From NCBI GenBank assembly GCA_014607495.2, contig CP053169.1, positions 62,001 to 126,000 of the forward strand: a stretch of DNA of 64,000 nucleotides, written 5' to 3'. Positions 1 through 10,909 of the stretch are shown here, piece after piece. How positions within the stretch are numbered: position 1 is the stretch's first letter; the number at the start of each line of letters is the position of its first letter. Under the pieces are notes generated by a model. That model saw only the letters and a program-made list of their open reading frames with translations. It did not search any database and had not been told where the DNA came from. The translations under genes and the position numbers were made by a program. Source of the stretch: Carposina sasakii. Its lineage: Eukaryota; Arthropoda; Insecta; Lepidoptera; Carposinidae.

Positions 1-91
1 CGGTGACAGTTCTATACATTAAACTCAGAGGTACGTGCACGTCTACGCTTACGTGTACGCATGCGCATCCGGTGTGCTCGAGCCTTTAACA
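1..91. mobile_element. MITE fragment (CTCGAGCACACCGG-ended family), cut by window edge
   Basis: The segment ends in GGTGTGCTCGAGCCTTTAA and closely matches the right half of the element at 10694-10842, including the shared core ACATTAAACTCAGAGGTACG. The left half lies outside the window. No coding capacity. Family assignment rests on this internal match only. Confidence 0.6.
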
Positions 92-548
92 TGATGGGTT
101 AGATTTTCAAATAATCCCATAGTAGTGCGCAAGTATCGAGTTAATGCAGACAAAGTCACATGACTAAGTAGCTTTCCAACTATTATTCATCGAATATTCG
201 AATAAATTGAGTTAATATTACAACTGTAATACAAAGAAAAAGAATTTCCCTCACGTCCGTATTCTTATCTCGGTCATCATATAATATAATATATTACGAT
301 GTAATGTGAAGAAAAATGTATTATCCCGGAGTTGTTAGTACATGTTGTGGTTCTCATCATGAAGGAAGCGTAATGCGGAGATGCGTTATTTTGTAGAACC
401 AACCACAAATGTAAATAACATATGGAAGTTTAAAATAGATGACCGCAATATGCTAAACTATAAAACAAACAATTTACAATTGCGTTCACCGAGACCAGAT
501 TTCAGCTAGAATGCAATATGTGTACATAATATAAATATAAATAAATAA
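92..548. other. AT-rich sequence without recognised feature
   Basis: No ORF of note, no inverted repeat and no match to the repeat families found elsewhere in the window was seen here. Confidence 0.4.
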
Positions 549-636
549 AATTGGTCAGAAGTGGCACCATGTGGTTCTATCGGCCTTTGGTGCTCTGCCT
601 ACTCCGTAAGGGTTAGAGGCGAGATTATATGTATGT
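549..636 (+). repeat. Family F interspersed repeat, 3' fragment
   Basis: Contains the diagnostic stretch TTGGTCAGAAGTGGCACCAT followed by a GGTGCTCTGCCTAC core, shared with the longer copies at 22265-22505, 24440-24645, 38465-38715 and 60140-60385. Only the last third of the repeat is present. Confidence 0.7.
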
Positions 637-654
637 ATGTGATATGTATATATG

Positions 655-877
655 TAAATAAATATTCACACACTACACAACACATTAACCTAGTCCCACA
701 TTAAGATCTCTAAGGTCTTGTGTCGTGGGTACTAAGCAACGGTATATAAATACATAGATAAGTATAGAAACATCCATGACTCCATCATATCAATGTTTGC
801 ACCTACCGGGATTCGAACCCAGGACCTATGGCGTCGCAGGCAGGGTCACTACCTACTAGACCAATCGGCCGTCAAAT
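655..877 (-). mobile_element. tRNA-derived SINE (family S2)
   Basis: Read on the minus strand, the head at about 800-877 resembles a tRNA, with a B-box-like GGGTTCGAATCCCGGTAGG and an A-box-like CGATTGGTCTAGTAGGTAGT. The body carries the ACCCACGACACAAGACCTTA stretch and ends in a TATTTATTTA tail. This is the usual SINE order: pol III promoter at the 5' end, then body, then simple tail. Full copy at 54121-54375 and a truncated one at 63835-64000. It is a SINE, not a tRNA gene: the cloverleaf is degenerate and the sequence recurs with the same body. Confidence 0.8.
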
Positions 878-879
878 AA

Positions 880-1534
880 TATGTAATTAATTGTACGTTC
901 TCCACAACATGGAGTGAAAAATCACTATATATTATACTTAATAAGTCGTTTCCCGCTATATGTCCCTATGTAGTATGCTTAGATCTTTAAAACTACGCAA
1001 CGGATTTTGATGCGGTTTTTAATACTCGTAGATAGAGTGATTAAAGAGAAAAGCTTATATGCTTCGCACAGGTATAATGCCTCTTCACGCGTACGAAGTC
1101 GTGGGTTACTCACGCTGGTAATATAATAGCAGAGCATAAAATAACGAGTCCCCAAAAGGAATAATCAATGACAAATGTATGGCGGGTACTGAAGCGAAAA
1201 CTAAGAATATGAAATAAAAATAAATTAGGTCAATTTGCCTGACTTAAATTCGCGTGATCATGCGATCTTAAGAACTTAGTAAGATTCTATGGAGTGACTC
1301 TGACAGTTGAAAAGAAACATAAAATAATTTTTTTAAAACGAAAAACCGACTTCCTCACAAAACTCGAGCTTACTAAAGTAAAATTTAACTAAAGGGCAAA
1401 TATATATTGCGTTAAGCCGTGTACGAAGTTTAGGAGGCATAATATTGTCAGATTTATATAATTTTTATATAAAATAGGCCACATGACAAAAGAGAAAAAG
1501 GACTAGGCTTCGAAACTTTACGTCTGATAATATG
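880..1534. other. No gene; possible Helitron remnant
   Basis: The stretch ACGCAACGGATTTTGATGCG near 995-1015 resembles the internal 'aaacggatttcgatgcgg' region of the Helitron-like elements in this window, but no termini are visible. The rest is unremarkable AT-rich sequence. Confidence 0.3.
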
Positions 1535-2225
1535 ATGATTATGATGATAATGATGACCTCCGACCAATTTCGGTCATGGCGACCACTTCTACTCCTAGAT
1601 ATTACTAAGTTGGCGTTCATGCGCTCGGAGATGGCTTACATTTACATAGCCAATCTTCGCCCTGAACGCCCGCGCACACAGAGGACAGGTTAGTGCGCCA
1701 TTATTGTATTATAGATAATGGCAGCAGGAGGACGAGTCTTTAGTTCATCACGTTTAGCGTCAAGGTCAGCTTGATGCTGCTCCTCGAGCTCGTGTACTTG
1801 CTTTATCACTGTCCTGCGCCACTCTGGTCGTTGTGCTGACAAAACTTCCCATTTAGATGGATCTATATTCCATCTCTTCATGTCTTTTCTGAACATCTTT
1901 GTATCTGAGGAGTTGCCCGCCGCGTTTCCGCTTGCCCTCCTCTAGTTCAGAGAAGAAGATGCTCTTAGCCAATCTCTCCTCTGCCATACGAGACACATGA
2001 CCGCACCACCGAAGCTGCCGACGCATCAAGTAGGCCTCAATGGCACTTACATTGGCTCTTCGCAATACTTCGGTATTACGCACTCGGTTGGACCATCTGA
2101 TTCTCATGATGGATCGGAGGCACTTGAGGTGGAATCGATCCAGAGTGCGTATGTGGCGACGGTACATGCACCACGCCTCGGAGGAATATAAGAGATTTGG
2201 CAGCACAACAGCCATGTACACACTT
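1535..2225 (-). pseudogene. LINE ORF2 C-terminus (RT-endonuclease type), decayed
   Basis: Two overlapping reading frames (1853-2221, then 1690-1896) together give the end of a LINE reverse transcriptase. Recognisable blocks are LLYSSEAW, the histidine-containing [18 protein letters not shown], and [10 protein letters not shown] followed by RPEWRRTV. The switch between frames near 1890 marks a frameshift. Beyond 1690 a third stretch reads like the C2H2-like C-terminal motif of such ORFs (Cys, FRAKIGY, then SHLRAHER) and ends in a stop near 1595. The 3' end has a GGTCGGAGGTCATCATTATC tail at about 1535-1570, a simple repeat typical of LINE 3' ends. The catalytic RT core is missing, so this is a 5'-truncated dead copy. 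Clade (RTE- or CR1-like) is uncertain. Confidence 0.75.
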
Positions 2226-2439
2226 ATTTAAGCAACATATAATTACACTCCTTCTTCCTGTCCTGTTCCCAATCATTTGGGGTCGGTGCAATATGTAGGT
2301 ACTCTTTTTTTTCATTCATCCCTATTATCCGTCATCTCGTTATTCTCATGTCTACCTCTTCCTCTATAATCATCTTACTTCGGATACGGCTTAACGCAAC
2401 ATATAATTTAATGACTTAACACAATTATCTTCATCTTCA

Positions 2440-2480
2440 TAAGCCTATTGCAGTCCATTACTGGACTGCAATAGGGGGAT
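2440..2480. repeat. Family D fragment forming a small inverted repeat
   Basis: AGCCTATTGCAGTCCATTAC is followed at once by its near complement TACTGGACTGCAATAGGGGG. The sequence is the first 25 bases of family D, seen in full at 21791-22045. Confidence 0.55.
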
Positions 2481-2520
2481 TTTGTTACTAAAAAGTTCCA
2501 CTATCTGTTTTTCGGCGGCT

Positions 2521-2800
2521 CCATCATCAGACCCTCGTTTCCTTTATATTATGTGTAGCTGACCAAAATTCTCTATAAAAATCTAAAAACGGACTACTCG
2601 TGCCTTTTATATTTGAGGATATCCCTAGATTCCTTAGAGATTCCATCATCAGATGTTATGTTTTATATGTAGGTGATCAAAACGCTTAGTAAAAGTATAA
2701 AAACAGACTACATGTGCCTACAATATTCGAGGATTGCCCTCGATTTCTCCAAGATCCCATCATCAGATCCTGATATGGTGAATATGGGACCAACCTGGAA
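2521..2800. repeat. Degenerate tandem repeat, unit about 115-125 bp
   Basis: The block CCATCATCAGA recurs near 2521, 2644 and 2758. Each is followed by a region about an ATATG-rich stretch, 'gaccaaaa' and 'aaaaac(g/a)gactac'. Two full units and the start of a third are visible. The following sequence to about 2940 (ending GAAGTCGGTTAATAAAATAA) belongs to the same block. Confidence 0.5.
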
Positions 2801-2969
2801 GTATACCATGACCAACTATAAAAAAAAATTTGAAATCGGTTCATAAATGACGGAGTTCTGAGGTAACACACATAAAAAAAAAAAAAAAAAACATACAGAC
2901 GAATTGATAACCTCTCTTTTTGAAGTCGGTTAATAAAATAACGTACATACATCAGTGTTTATTCCTGAT

Positions 2970-3062
2970 AAAGTTTTTTTTTTATATTAAATAGGCTTAC
3001 GCTTGACCCTAACGCGCCTGATGGTAAGCACCATTACAGTCTAAGATGGATCGCGCTTGCCT
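2970..3062 (-). pseudogene. LINE 3' end fragment
   Basis: Read on the minus strand this matches the LINE end at 21480-21575: GGCAAGCGCGATCCATCTTA, then ATGGTGCTTACCATCAGGCG, then GTCAAGCGTAAGCC and an A-rich tail (about 2975). It keeps only the last codons and 3' UTR of the element. Confidence 0.65.
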
Positions 3063-3509
3063 AAAAGAAACCGCTTCAATAATATTTTAGCAAACGTTGT
3101 CAGATCAGCTCCTTTTAGTCCTACCTCCATGGTTCTGGTCGTGTCAGATGTTTCACAAAACATGGGTATACTGTTTACGAAGATGGTTATTGTTTACTTT
3201 GAAAATATTTTCGTTCAGATTTTTGCATTGTTTTATTTTCTTATTTCATATGAGAACCGTTTAAGTCTCGTCAATATCCAAGTAGTGTCTTAGTTTTCAT
3301 CAGCTTCTATAAATTTTATATCAAGTGTAAGTTTCAAGATTATGCTCGATTGGAGATGATGGTTTTTTAAAACTGTTAGATCACAAACTCAGTGTCACGT
3401 ACAAGTAAAAAAAATGTAAAAAAAAAATACTTATTTATGTTATTTATTTCACAGTAGTCTAATAAAGTTTCTTACTTGAACTTACTCGCTCGAACTCAAC
3501 TTTAAAATA
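3063..3509. other. No recognised feature
   Basis: AT-rich sequence next to the truncated 3' side of the Ty3/Gypsy element. The 78-codon open frame at 3057-3293 has no recognisable motif. Confidence 0.35.
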
Positions 3510-4745
3510 AAATATTTTAGGGATCACCAAAAGTCCAAAAGAGATCGAGTCTCTATGTGACCTTTGTCAGTGGTAAAAGCAGTATATTTCCTGCTATGTT
3601 TATCTAGCTGACATTGATAATAACCCTGGGAAAGATCGCAGTGGCTAAAATACATAGCACCTAAAAGGGAATTTAAAATTTCGCTAATATTGGGTAACGG
3701 GAATTTGTCATCTTGGATTCGCTCGTTTAACTGCCTGTAATAAATTACTACGCGCCATTTACGCTCAAGGGCACAAAGGGCTAGACCACTCGCTACGCGC
3801 CTCCTCTATGATATTATCTTTTAACATCTCATCTACTTGCCTATTAACTTCATTATTCTGAGCAAAAGGGATTCTGTACTGTTTTCTATATACTGGTGCG
3901 ATATTATCCTTCATAGTTATTTTCTGTTCGTATACGTTAGTACAAGACAACCTATCGCCTGGCAAGTGAAAGATATCTGCAAACTTTGCACAGATTTGTT
4001 CTATAGAAAGTTGCTCCTCTTTGTTAAGATAGTTTAACTTTAATAGAGAAAATAATGATTTTATTCTATCCACTGATATATGTGGATTACTAAATTGGCA
4101 GTAGTTGTAATCTTCTAAATTATGTAACTTTAAATCTGAAAGATTTAACTTAATTTCTTGGTCAGTTGTATTTAAAATACGAATTGGAATTTTTCCATTT
4201 TAGGCGTGGTTACCATACTAGCCATAAACACCCCTTTTTCTAATTCCTTTGGCACAACCACACAGTCGTAGTTTACTTTAGTTGGAATGTACTTTATCAT
4301 TTCACATCGAGGTGAAATTGCCATAGAGTATGAATAATCATAGAACTGTAACGGCATACAAACACCTTTCTTATCTCCTAAACTTAAAGTATTTTCTACA
4401 TAATTAATAATTCCTAAATGTTTTTTTAATAAAATCTTGACCTATGATACCTATTGCATTACATGGTAAATTACGAAATACGTAAAACTTATGTTCAAAA
4501 TATGTATTATTGTATTCTAACTTTAACCAAACAAATCCCTCAGAGCTTATACTTCCACCTATTCCGTTCACTTTAATATTACTTTTATATATAACTTTAT
4601 TTATATTTCCTAGACATTCATATTTAATTGCAGATAAGGAGGCCCCCGTATCAACTAACCATTCTAAACAAATATTATCTACTCTAAAGTTAACATAATT
4701 AATACTATCGCACGATAAAATCTTATTAGGGACGAAAAAATTCAC
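3510..4745 (-). pseudogene. pol: Ty3/Gypsy pol (protease and start of reverse transcriptase), broken
   Basis: The minus strand encodes, in order, an aspartic protease (frame 4404-4745; active-site motif WLVDTGASLSAI, then IGQDFIKKTF), a linker recognisable by SPRCEMIKYIP and a VVVPKELEKGVFMAS block (4172-4357), and the start of the reverse transcriptase (3765-4073; HLPGD, PVYRKQYRIPFAQ, EWSSPL). Downstream to about 3540 another frame continues with WRVVIYYRQLNE, PLPNI, and a DLSQGYYQ block corresponding to RT motif A. The coding runs change frame at about 4404, 4200, 3765 and 3550, so the gene is dead. Everything beyond the first third of RT (catalytic YxDD, RNase H, integrase, 3' LTR) is absent. 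The motif set is that of the 412/mdg1 group of Ty3/Gypsy (inference from memory). Confidence 0.85.
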
Positions 4746-5874
4746 TCTCTTGCTCTTTATTTACTGTATCGTTCTTTGATGAAGAAAATTTATCTGATCT
4801 ATCTTGTTCATAATAGTTCATTGGCCGCCTATAATAATTACTTGTATTATAATTATTAGCACCACGCGCTCCGCGAAACTGCTTAGCACGGAAATTTGAC
4901 GCATGTCCGCCACGGCCGCGTACGTGGTCACTTTGCATCGGGCGATGCCCTGACCCATATTTGCTTTTGTTGCTATCCCGATAGCTATTATTATGATTAG
5001 GGTTTTGATAGTAATTTGCTCTACCCCTGTTATAAAAATGTCTATTAGGGTGAGAGTATGACATGACCTGATCCGAGCGCGAAATATTTTCGTCCTCGGC
5101 TGCTCTTATAGCATCTTTTAACTGAGCAAAATTTCGGGAAGTAATTATGGTACCTAACCGCTGGCTTTGCAAACCATCCGCGAATCTTTTGATCGCATTT
5201 TTCTCATTAACTGGGCGCAGGATCTTATATGCATCCTGACTGCCGCTCGCTTGTGAAATAGTTAAATCTACAAATAAACGCTCGATTTCTTCACCGAAGT
5301 CCTTAATAGATTTACTACCCTGTATAGCACTTTGTAATTGAGCCTGAAGAGAAGTATCTGATTTTGAGGTCAATAAATGTGTACGCATATCCTTTAACAA
5401 AGAAGAAACGTTATTGTATTCCGAATTCATTCGCATTTTGGCACTATCAGAAATACGGGTCTTCAAAACAAAACTAATTAACGACTTCCTATCACCATCA
5501 AGCATCGAATCGTACAGTTCTATTGCATCAATAAGTTCACGCGTGACAGATTCGGCACCATTCATCTTAGGTAGAAGGCTAACCGCAGTTTTTAAACAAA
5601 ATTTCTCCATGTCCGACATTTTTTATGTTGTAGGTGTGGAATAACTTAAGATACTAGAATAGGTTTTACTTATATTGATGCAAAGATATAAAATATCTTT
5701 ACTTATGTTCGTGGGAAACGATTGTAAAAACTGTTCGAATTCATCATATAATATTTTGGCATTACTTAGTTTATTATCATAGTTAGATCCCGTACGTCTA
5801 CTTTCCCCTAATTTACGAATATTTTCCTTAATATCGTTTAATTTGCTTTAAATTACTAATAAATTATCCTCCAT
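4726..5874 (-). pseudogene. gag: Ty3/Gypsy gag, interrupted by two stops
   Basis: The open part (4726-5619, 297 codons) has an N-terminal helical capsid-like region and a C-terminal half rich in Arg, Asn, Tyr and Gly (RGRGGHASNFRAKQFRGARG), with no CCHC zinc knuckle, as in several insect Gypsy groups. In-frame sequence continues upstream to a likely original start at 5874, interrupted by TAA at codon 9 (5848-5850) and codon 84 (5623-5625), so the full gag would be about 383 codons. The protease frame begins inside the last codons of gag and is offset by +1 across the run of six T after GAA near 4730-4740. Gag packages the retrotransposon RNA into particles; this copy cannot do so. Confidence 0.8.
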
Positions 5875-6090
5875 CTTTAAAAAAAAAACACCCATCAAAA
5901 GTATCGGACCGGGCCTTAATCAATCTTAAATCTAATTAAATTCTTATTATGACTACTATATTTTAAATACTACATTTAAAAAATTCTGTTGCAAAATGTT
6001 TATCGTTCATTTTTCCTCGACGTGACACTTTTATATTTAGAACTTTCGCGCACTTCACAATTTAATAGCACAACATAGCACACTTACGTT

Positions 6091-6363
6091 TTAGGCTGCA
6101 TTAAATGCTGGGTTTGCGGTACCATTAACCACACGACGAATGGTCTGCTTCCTCAGTTCCTCACGCATCCAGCTACGATGACATTTCCGGTACAGGTAGA
6201 AGCCTCCAACAATAAGTATGGTAACAAACAATGCTGCAATTGTGCTCAATATAATATTGTTGCCCGCGATATGGTGATGCAGCTGCTCCAGTTGTGCCTG
6301 GTTATTGCCTCCAGACGCTGTCTGAGCCACGACAACTTTCTCCTTCCTTGTAGATCCACCCAT
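6091..6363 (-). CDS. Small membrane-protein ORF upstream of gag in a Gypsy element
   Basis: An intact 90-codon ORF lies between the candidate primer-binding site and gag, on the same strand. The N-terminus MGGSTRKE fits an N-myristoylation signal. Residues about 36-56 (IILSTIAALFVTILIVGGFY) form one clear membrane segment, followed by a basic tail (YRKCHRSWMREELRKQTIRR). Drosophila 412 and mdg1 are known to carry small ORFs of unknown function ahead of gag; the position fits that description. It is the only undamaged ORF of this element. Function is unknown; it could instead be a host gene fragment carried by the element. Confidence 0.6.
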   Translation of the reverse strand: MGGSTRKEKVVVAQTASGGNNQAQLEQLHHHIAGNNIILSTIAALFVTILIVGGFYLYRKCHRSWMREELRKQTIRRVVNGTANPAFNAA

Positions 6364-6414
6364 GGCCTGGATAACTAGGTACGATATTTCTAGCTTACCA
6401 ACACGAAGAGGTTG

Positions 6415-6432
6415 CGTGTGGCAAGGTCGCCA
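6415..6432 (-). promoter_or_regulatory. Candidate retrotransposon primer-binding site
   Basis: The minus strand reads TGGCGACCTTGCCACACG. The first eight bases equal the start of the tRNA-Arg-type primer site used by mdg1/412 elements (from memory). It lies five bases inside a candidate LTR end (CCCTACA, ending at 6438) and upstream of the small ORF, as expected. Confidence 0.5.
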
Positions 6433-6437
6433 TCCGA

Positions 6438-6595
6438 TGTAGGGTATCAGAGAGGTTCATAAATAATACTCAATCACATCAACTTAGTCACTGTATTGCA
6501 TCTCTACAATGAATGAATTACTTATATGTATAACACTATATTAAAAACGCTAATTACGTAAAATGCTTACTATGCTAATTTACTTACACACTACA
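6438..6595 (-). mobile_element. Candidate 5' LTR, boundary uncertain
   Basis: On the plus strand the segment starts TGTAGGG at 6438 and a possible outer end CTACA lies at 6591-6595, giving TGTAG...CTACA ends as in 412/mdg1 LTRs. At about 158 bp it would be short for that group. The 3' LTR is missing, so the boundary cannot be confirmed by comparison. Confidence 0.3.
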
Positions 6596-7122
6596 TGAGT
6601 GAGTGTTTGTATTTAGGGTGGATGAAAGTAGGTGTTGTCCATCTTTTATAATATAGCTCCTACCTAATTTTTCGTCGAAACATCACAGACACAATGAAAA
6701 TAATAATATGTAGGTACTTATATACACTATACCTATTTATAGAATAATCCTTCTGTTTATCAGATTTTGGGACCCTTTTAGAACAAACTTTTCTTTTAAC
6801 AGTGATTTGAAAAGAAAAGCTTTACGAAGGTGTATTTCCAGAAAGTAAAACGGGACAGTCCTTTGATGTGGTCGAAACAATAACCGCCTCGAACTAGAAA
6901 CAACTCGGTCACACCGCTAGATGTCGCTGTGATACCACTGGCTATGTTAAAGTTATTTATACAATTCTAGCGGCCGCCCGCCATTTTGTTTACACTGAAA
7001 GACTAACAAAATAAACATCCGTTCTCGCGAATTATCACGATTACTTGGGGATAATAATAAATTCATTTTACGGTCAATATATTTAGAATTTTGTTTGCTT
7101 TAGGGATTTTGATTTTGATTAG
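6596..7122. other. No recognised feature
   Basis: Unique-looking AT-rich sequence flanking the Gypsy remnant. No repeat family match or useful ORF was seen. Confidence 0.35.
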
Positions 7123-7240
7123 CCTATTGCAGTCCACTGCTGGACGTAGTCCTCCCTCTGTGCACGCCACATAGCTACTGCCATAGGGGGGGTTTTTACC
7201 AGTGTGCTTTTCAGACTATGTTGTTAACACGAGAGGCGCT
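7123..7240 (+). repeat. Family D interspersed repeat, partial
   Basis: Starts AGCCTATTGCAGTCCACTGC and keeps the following 'ggacgtagtcctccct' and 'gccatagggggg' blocks. It then loses similarity at 'gagaggcgctgcagattgg'. Fuller copies are at 21791-22045 and 23930-24190. Confidence 0.65.
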
Positions 7241-9041
7241 GCAGATTGGTATCTTCCAAATAAGTGGCGACGATATTACACTTTACCGACGTCACACGAC
7301 AAGAAAATAACAATAGAAGTACTGAATTAACGATATACTAAATATAACATTTGTTTAAGAATCATTCCCATCCAAATCCGTTTCCAAATCCGGAACACTT
7401 TAAAAGTCGCGCAAACTTGTTGAAACGACGTGTTCCTCTTAGGCTTAGCAAACACTAGGCCGGGACGTGTCGTAGAGCATTTAACCATAGATATGATAAT
7501 ACTATACTTGTACGGATAGGTACCGTATCTTCTATGACAAATGGCGCATGTTTTTACGGGAATCAACATTTTATTATCGTGCAATTAAAGAAATATGAAA
7601 CTATACATTTAAGGGCAAAACAAAATAGTAGTACCTAACCAATAATCTTATTTTAAGTTGTTAGTTTATTTGTTATTAGTAAGCTATTACTTTTTAATCG
7701 CCGAGTTAAATATAATTGGAATGTTTTTTTTCTAAGATGAGATCAATAAGTTCTCTCGTAATATGACGTATTACATTAAATCCGTGGATTATCACTAGCT
7801 ATGATATCATCTAGCTATGATACAAAATAAACTTACCTAAGTTGCAATAGAATATACTTCACTCAATAATTGATCAGAAGATACTTGATGGAATTCGGAC
7901 TGAAAAAGAAAGTAATAAACACTTTCTGTCTATATAATAACAGATAAGACATACAAAATATTACGTGAGACATCTCTGGCTGAATTCATGATCTATGGTC
8001 CATGCGCAAACGGTTTAAAATCTTCTTAAATCGTGAATTTTATATGAACTACAAATACGCAGCAAGTGCTATTTATATTTAAAATATGCCAACGTGATTT
8101 CTTACTGTCCTGTGCTAATTCTCGATTTAACTTCAATCTAAATTGCTATTCACATTTGCTTCTAGTGTGTAAGGTCTCGAAATTGAAATTGTTTGTGTTG
8201 GGTTTCGTTCTATGCGTAATTTAACATTTTATATTTCGGGTATTTCTACCGCTTGCAATATCTCTTTTACCCAACCGATCCGATAAAAATTGTAGTGTTT
8301 AAACAAAATAGAATTCTTAATTTTAAAGCATGTAAATATTTACTATAGTCGTTGTAACCTCAAATGATGATGAATAAATAACATATTTTGATAATGCTAA
8401 GTGTGTTAGGAAAAACCCAATTTTTTTTTCTCAAAATAATGAAATTTTCTCGGTTCCTCCTAGATCGGATTCTTGTTTAATGACGCTCGCTTTCGTTCGT
8501 TACTCATCATACTTCTCGTATTACCAATTTATGATGCTGACTATCTTTTATAATTTTATCTGTTTTTAAAGAAATCGAGTTTATTTGTTATTTCACGATT
8601 GAACGGTTTCAACAAAGGTTGAGTGATCATTATAGAGAAAGCGGTGTTGGGTTTTATTTTTAAAGTCGATTTGTTTATTTATAGAAACTTCAGGTTTATT
8701 TTGATATTCAGGTTTCGTAATAAGTATAAAATTACTTAATTAACCTATTGCAAAGTTACACTCACAATACTTATTACCTACAACGTACCTACCAGCAACA
8801 CATAACCAAAGTGGAGCTGTCTCCACACGTATTCACTACACTACAAAAAGCCCTGCAGTCTCGGCTAATCAAACGCTTCCGATAGATGGCACTCGGCTCG
8901 GCGGTCGTTAGCGCCGTGCCCCGCCCGGGGATATCTTGACATGAGATGTGCGACACAGAGTAGGTGTGATACAAAGTAAACCAAATTGTTTGATGTTTAT
9001 CGTATGATGTAAGTCGTATTTGTGTACTCGTAATATATATA
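7241..9041. other. No gene recognised
   Basis: About 1.8 kb with no dispersed-family match. A more GC-rich patch (8860-8960, containing GCCGTGCCCCGCCCGGGG) stands out, but no promoter or exon structure can be supported. The 85-codon minus frame at 7327-7584 has no recognisable motif. Confidence 0.35.
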
Positions 9042-9413
9042 CAGAGTGTTTTTTTGTGGCCACCTTTAACGAAGGGTACGTATTCTATACATGAAATAAA
9101 GTAAGTTTATGCCAAAAAAAATGCTGGGAAATTAAAAAAAAAAAAAAATAATTCCTTGATCGTGCGAAATTTATAGTGTCTAGTGTTTATGTTAGTTTTT
9201 TTATAGACAGATATTAATTATTTTTCGTGAAAAAATCCTGCTACGCGCGTCTATGTGCATTTATGCAGAAAAACGCAGTCTATTTACTCAACTTTGGACC
9301 CTAATATTTTGAAAACCAGACACTTCCCAGGTATGCTTCCATGGAGAAAAATGATCGTGATGATGAGGAGATTCCGTAGTTTTCGGAAACGTTTACGACC
9401 AAAAATCACCCTG
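9042..9413 (+). mobile_element. Family A TIR element (CAGGGTG ends), full length
   Basis: Starts CAGAGTGTTTTTTTGTGGCC and ends GACCAAAAATCACCCTG, with TA on both sides (9040-9041, 9414-9415). The ends are imperfect inverted repeats of the form CAGGGTGWTTTTT. The interior holds the family marker GCATTTATGCAGAAAAACGC. No ORF of its own. A TA target and this terminus suggest a non-autonomous Tc1/mariner-like element (inference). Confidence 0.75.
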
Positions 9414-10625
9414 TATATCTCTATGTATATAATATTTATCTATCCATCAAATAGGCCAAATTACTGTAAAAGTCGTAATGTTATTTAGTGTATGCGTATT
9501 AATTCTAGAATTTCTGCTATTTTACAAAAAATGAAAAATATAGTTCAACATTATATCAAACAACATTTCATTACACCAAAATTCACAATAAAAATATTAA
9601 CTATAACGAAGAGCTATGAACGAATTTTTTATACAATATAAAGGTAGATAACGAGTGACATAGTCGTTGATATATGTATTTATGGTACCGTATTATCATA
9701 TATGTGATGGTACCCGCGCTAGAATTTTTGTACATACGAGTTGTATTACCGTTTCTGCTCCGCTGTGTCAATGGAGTCGAATCACGTCCATCTTATAATG
9801 GAAACCGAAGTATTTCGGAGTCAGCACAGGGAGACGATTCAAAGGTTTAAAATATTTAGTCAAGTGAAATAAATTGCTAAAATAAGAGGACTATTTACCT
9901 CCATTTCAATTATCCATTTTATATAGAAAAAGAAAACCATTTACCTTGATAAATCTACAAGGCGTGTATTTTTGGACTATCCACGTGTAAAGTGTAATAT
10001 ATTGGTACAACCACCTAGCTATCTTGTTTCTTGTTGTGTGTTTGAGATGCGGAATGCTTAAAACCACATAGATCAAATTCTGTAACCAAAACTATTATTA
10101 TTTTTGTTGTGCTAGAAACATGCTCAACATGCTCGGCAGCAAGAAGTTTTAGTCTTGCTGCTGTCTAAAAACTTATATGTGAGGATGGTTGTTACGCAAC
10201 TTTCAATTGATATAGATCCTAAACGGTTGGTCAAATCGAAAAATGTTGAGAGTAACCTAAAAATTGATTTTAAATACCTATTCAACAATACCCCACTCGA
10301 TATAGTTTGTCGACTTTGTTTTTTTTTTTATTTCCACAAAATGGCAGTAGTCATCATATTGGATTTTCACTAACGTCATGTGACACTCGCCGGACTAAGA
10401 GGAATCGATTGACGTATGAATCATAAAAATCGGCCGAAGTGTTTGGTCTGTGTAGTGCTTCAAAGGAACATACATACATACATAGGCTGTTAAACACAAT
10501 ACCACTCCTTTGCGTCGCGCAGTCGGGTAAAAAAAGCATCATATACCTACTTTCTTTGAACACATAAAATATATAACCGTCAGTCAAAGACGGACGGATA
10601 GTGAAGTCATTTTAAAACTATATAC
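9414..10625. other. No recognised feature
   Basis: AT-rich sequence. Near 9680-9715 GGTACC occurs twice around TATCATATATGTGATG, a short imperfect inverted repeat. No coding evidence. Confidence 0.3.
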
Positions 10626-10628
10626 TAA

Positions 10629-10909
10629 GGGCCAATTTATCAACGTCAGATAGCCTATCAGGGGAATAAAGTTGACGCTGCTTTCTCTTAAACTTAAGCC
10701 TCGAGCACACCGGATGCGTATGCGTGCATGTAAGCGTAGACGTCAAGCGGTTACAGTTCCATACATTAAACTCAGAGGTACGTCTCAGTGTACGTCTACG
10801 CTTACGTGTACGCATACGCATCCGGTGTGCTCGAGCCTTTAAACATGATAGAGACACCATCAACTTTATTCTTCTGATAGGTTATCTAACGTTTGGAAAA
10901 ATCAGCTCT
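10629..10909. mobile_element. PIF/Harbinger-like MITE with TAA flanks
   Basis: Left end GGGCCAATTTATCAACGTCA and the complement of the right end (GAGCTGATTTTTCCAAACGT) are imperfect inverted repeats, and the similarity continues through 'gata(g/a)cctatcag.. gaataaagttga'. TAA flanks both sides (10626-10628, 10910-10912), the target type of PIF/Harbinger. Another copy of the same terminus type is at 40259-40592. The centre is occupied by a second TIR element. Confidence 0.65.
10694..10842. mobile_element. MITE nested within the Harbinger-like MITE
   Basis: The arms CTCGAGCACACCGGATGCGT (from 10701) and ACGCATCCGGTGTGCTCGAG (to 10835) are near-perfect inverted repeats that continue inward through 'gtaagcgtagacg'. 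TTAA lies at both outer edges (10694-10697 and 10839-10842). Those TTAA may be the target duplication (piggyBac-like) or part of the ends. A second partial copy opens the window. Confidence 0.65.

Noticed and set aside
1997..2315. Plus-strand ORFs and the 79-codon minus ORF over the LINE
   Set aside because: Shadows of the LINE C-terminus in other frames.
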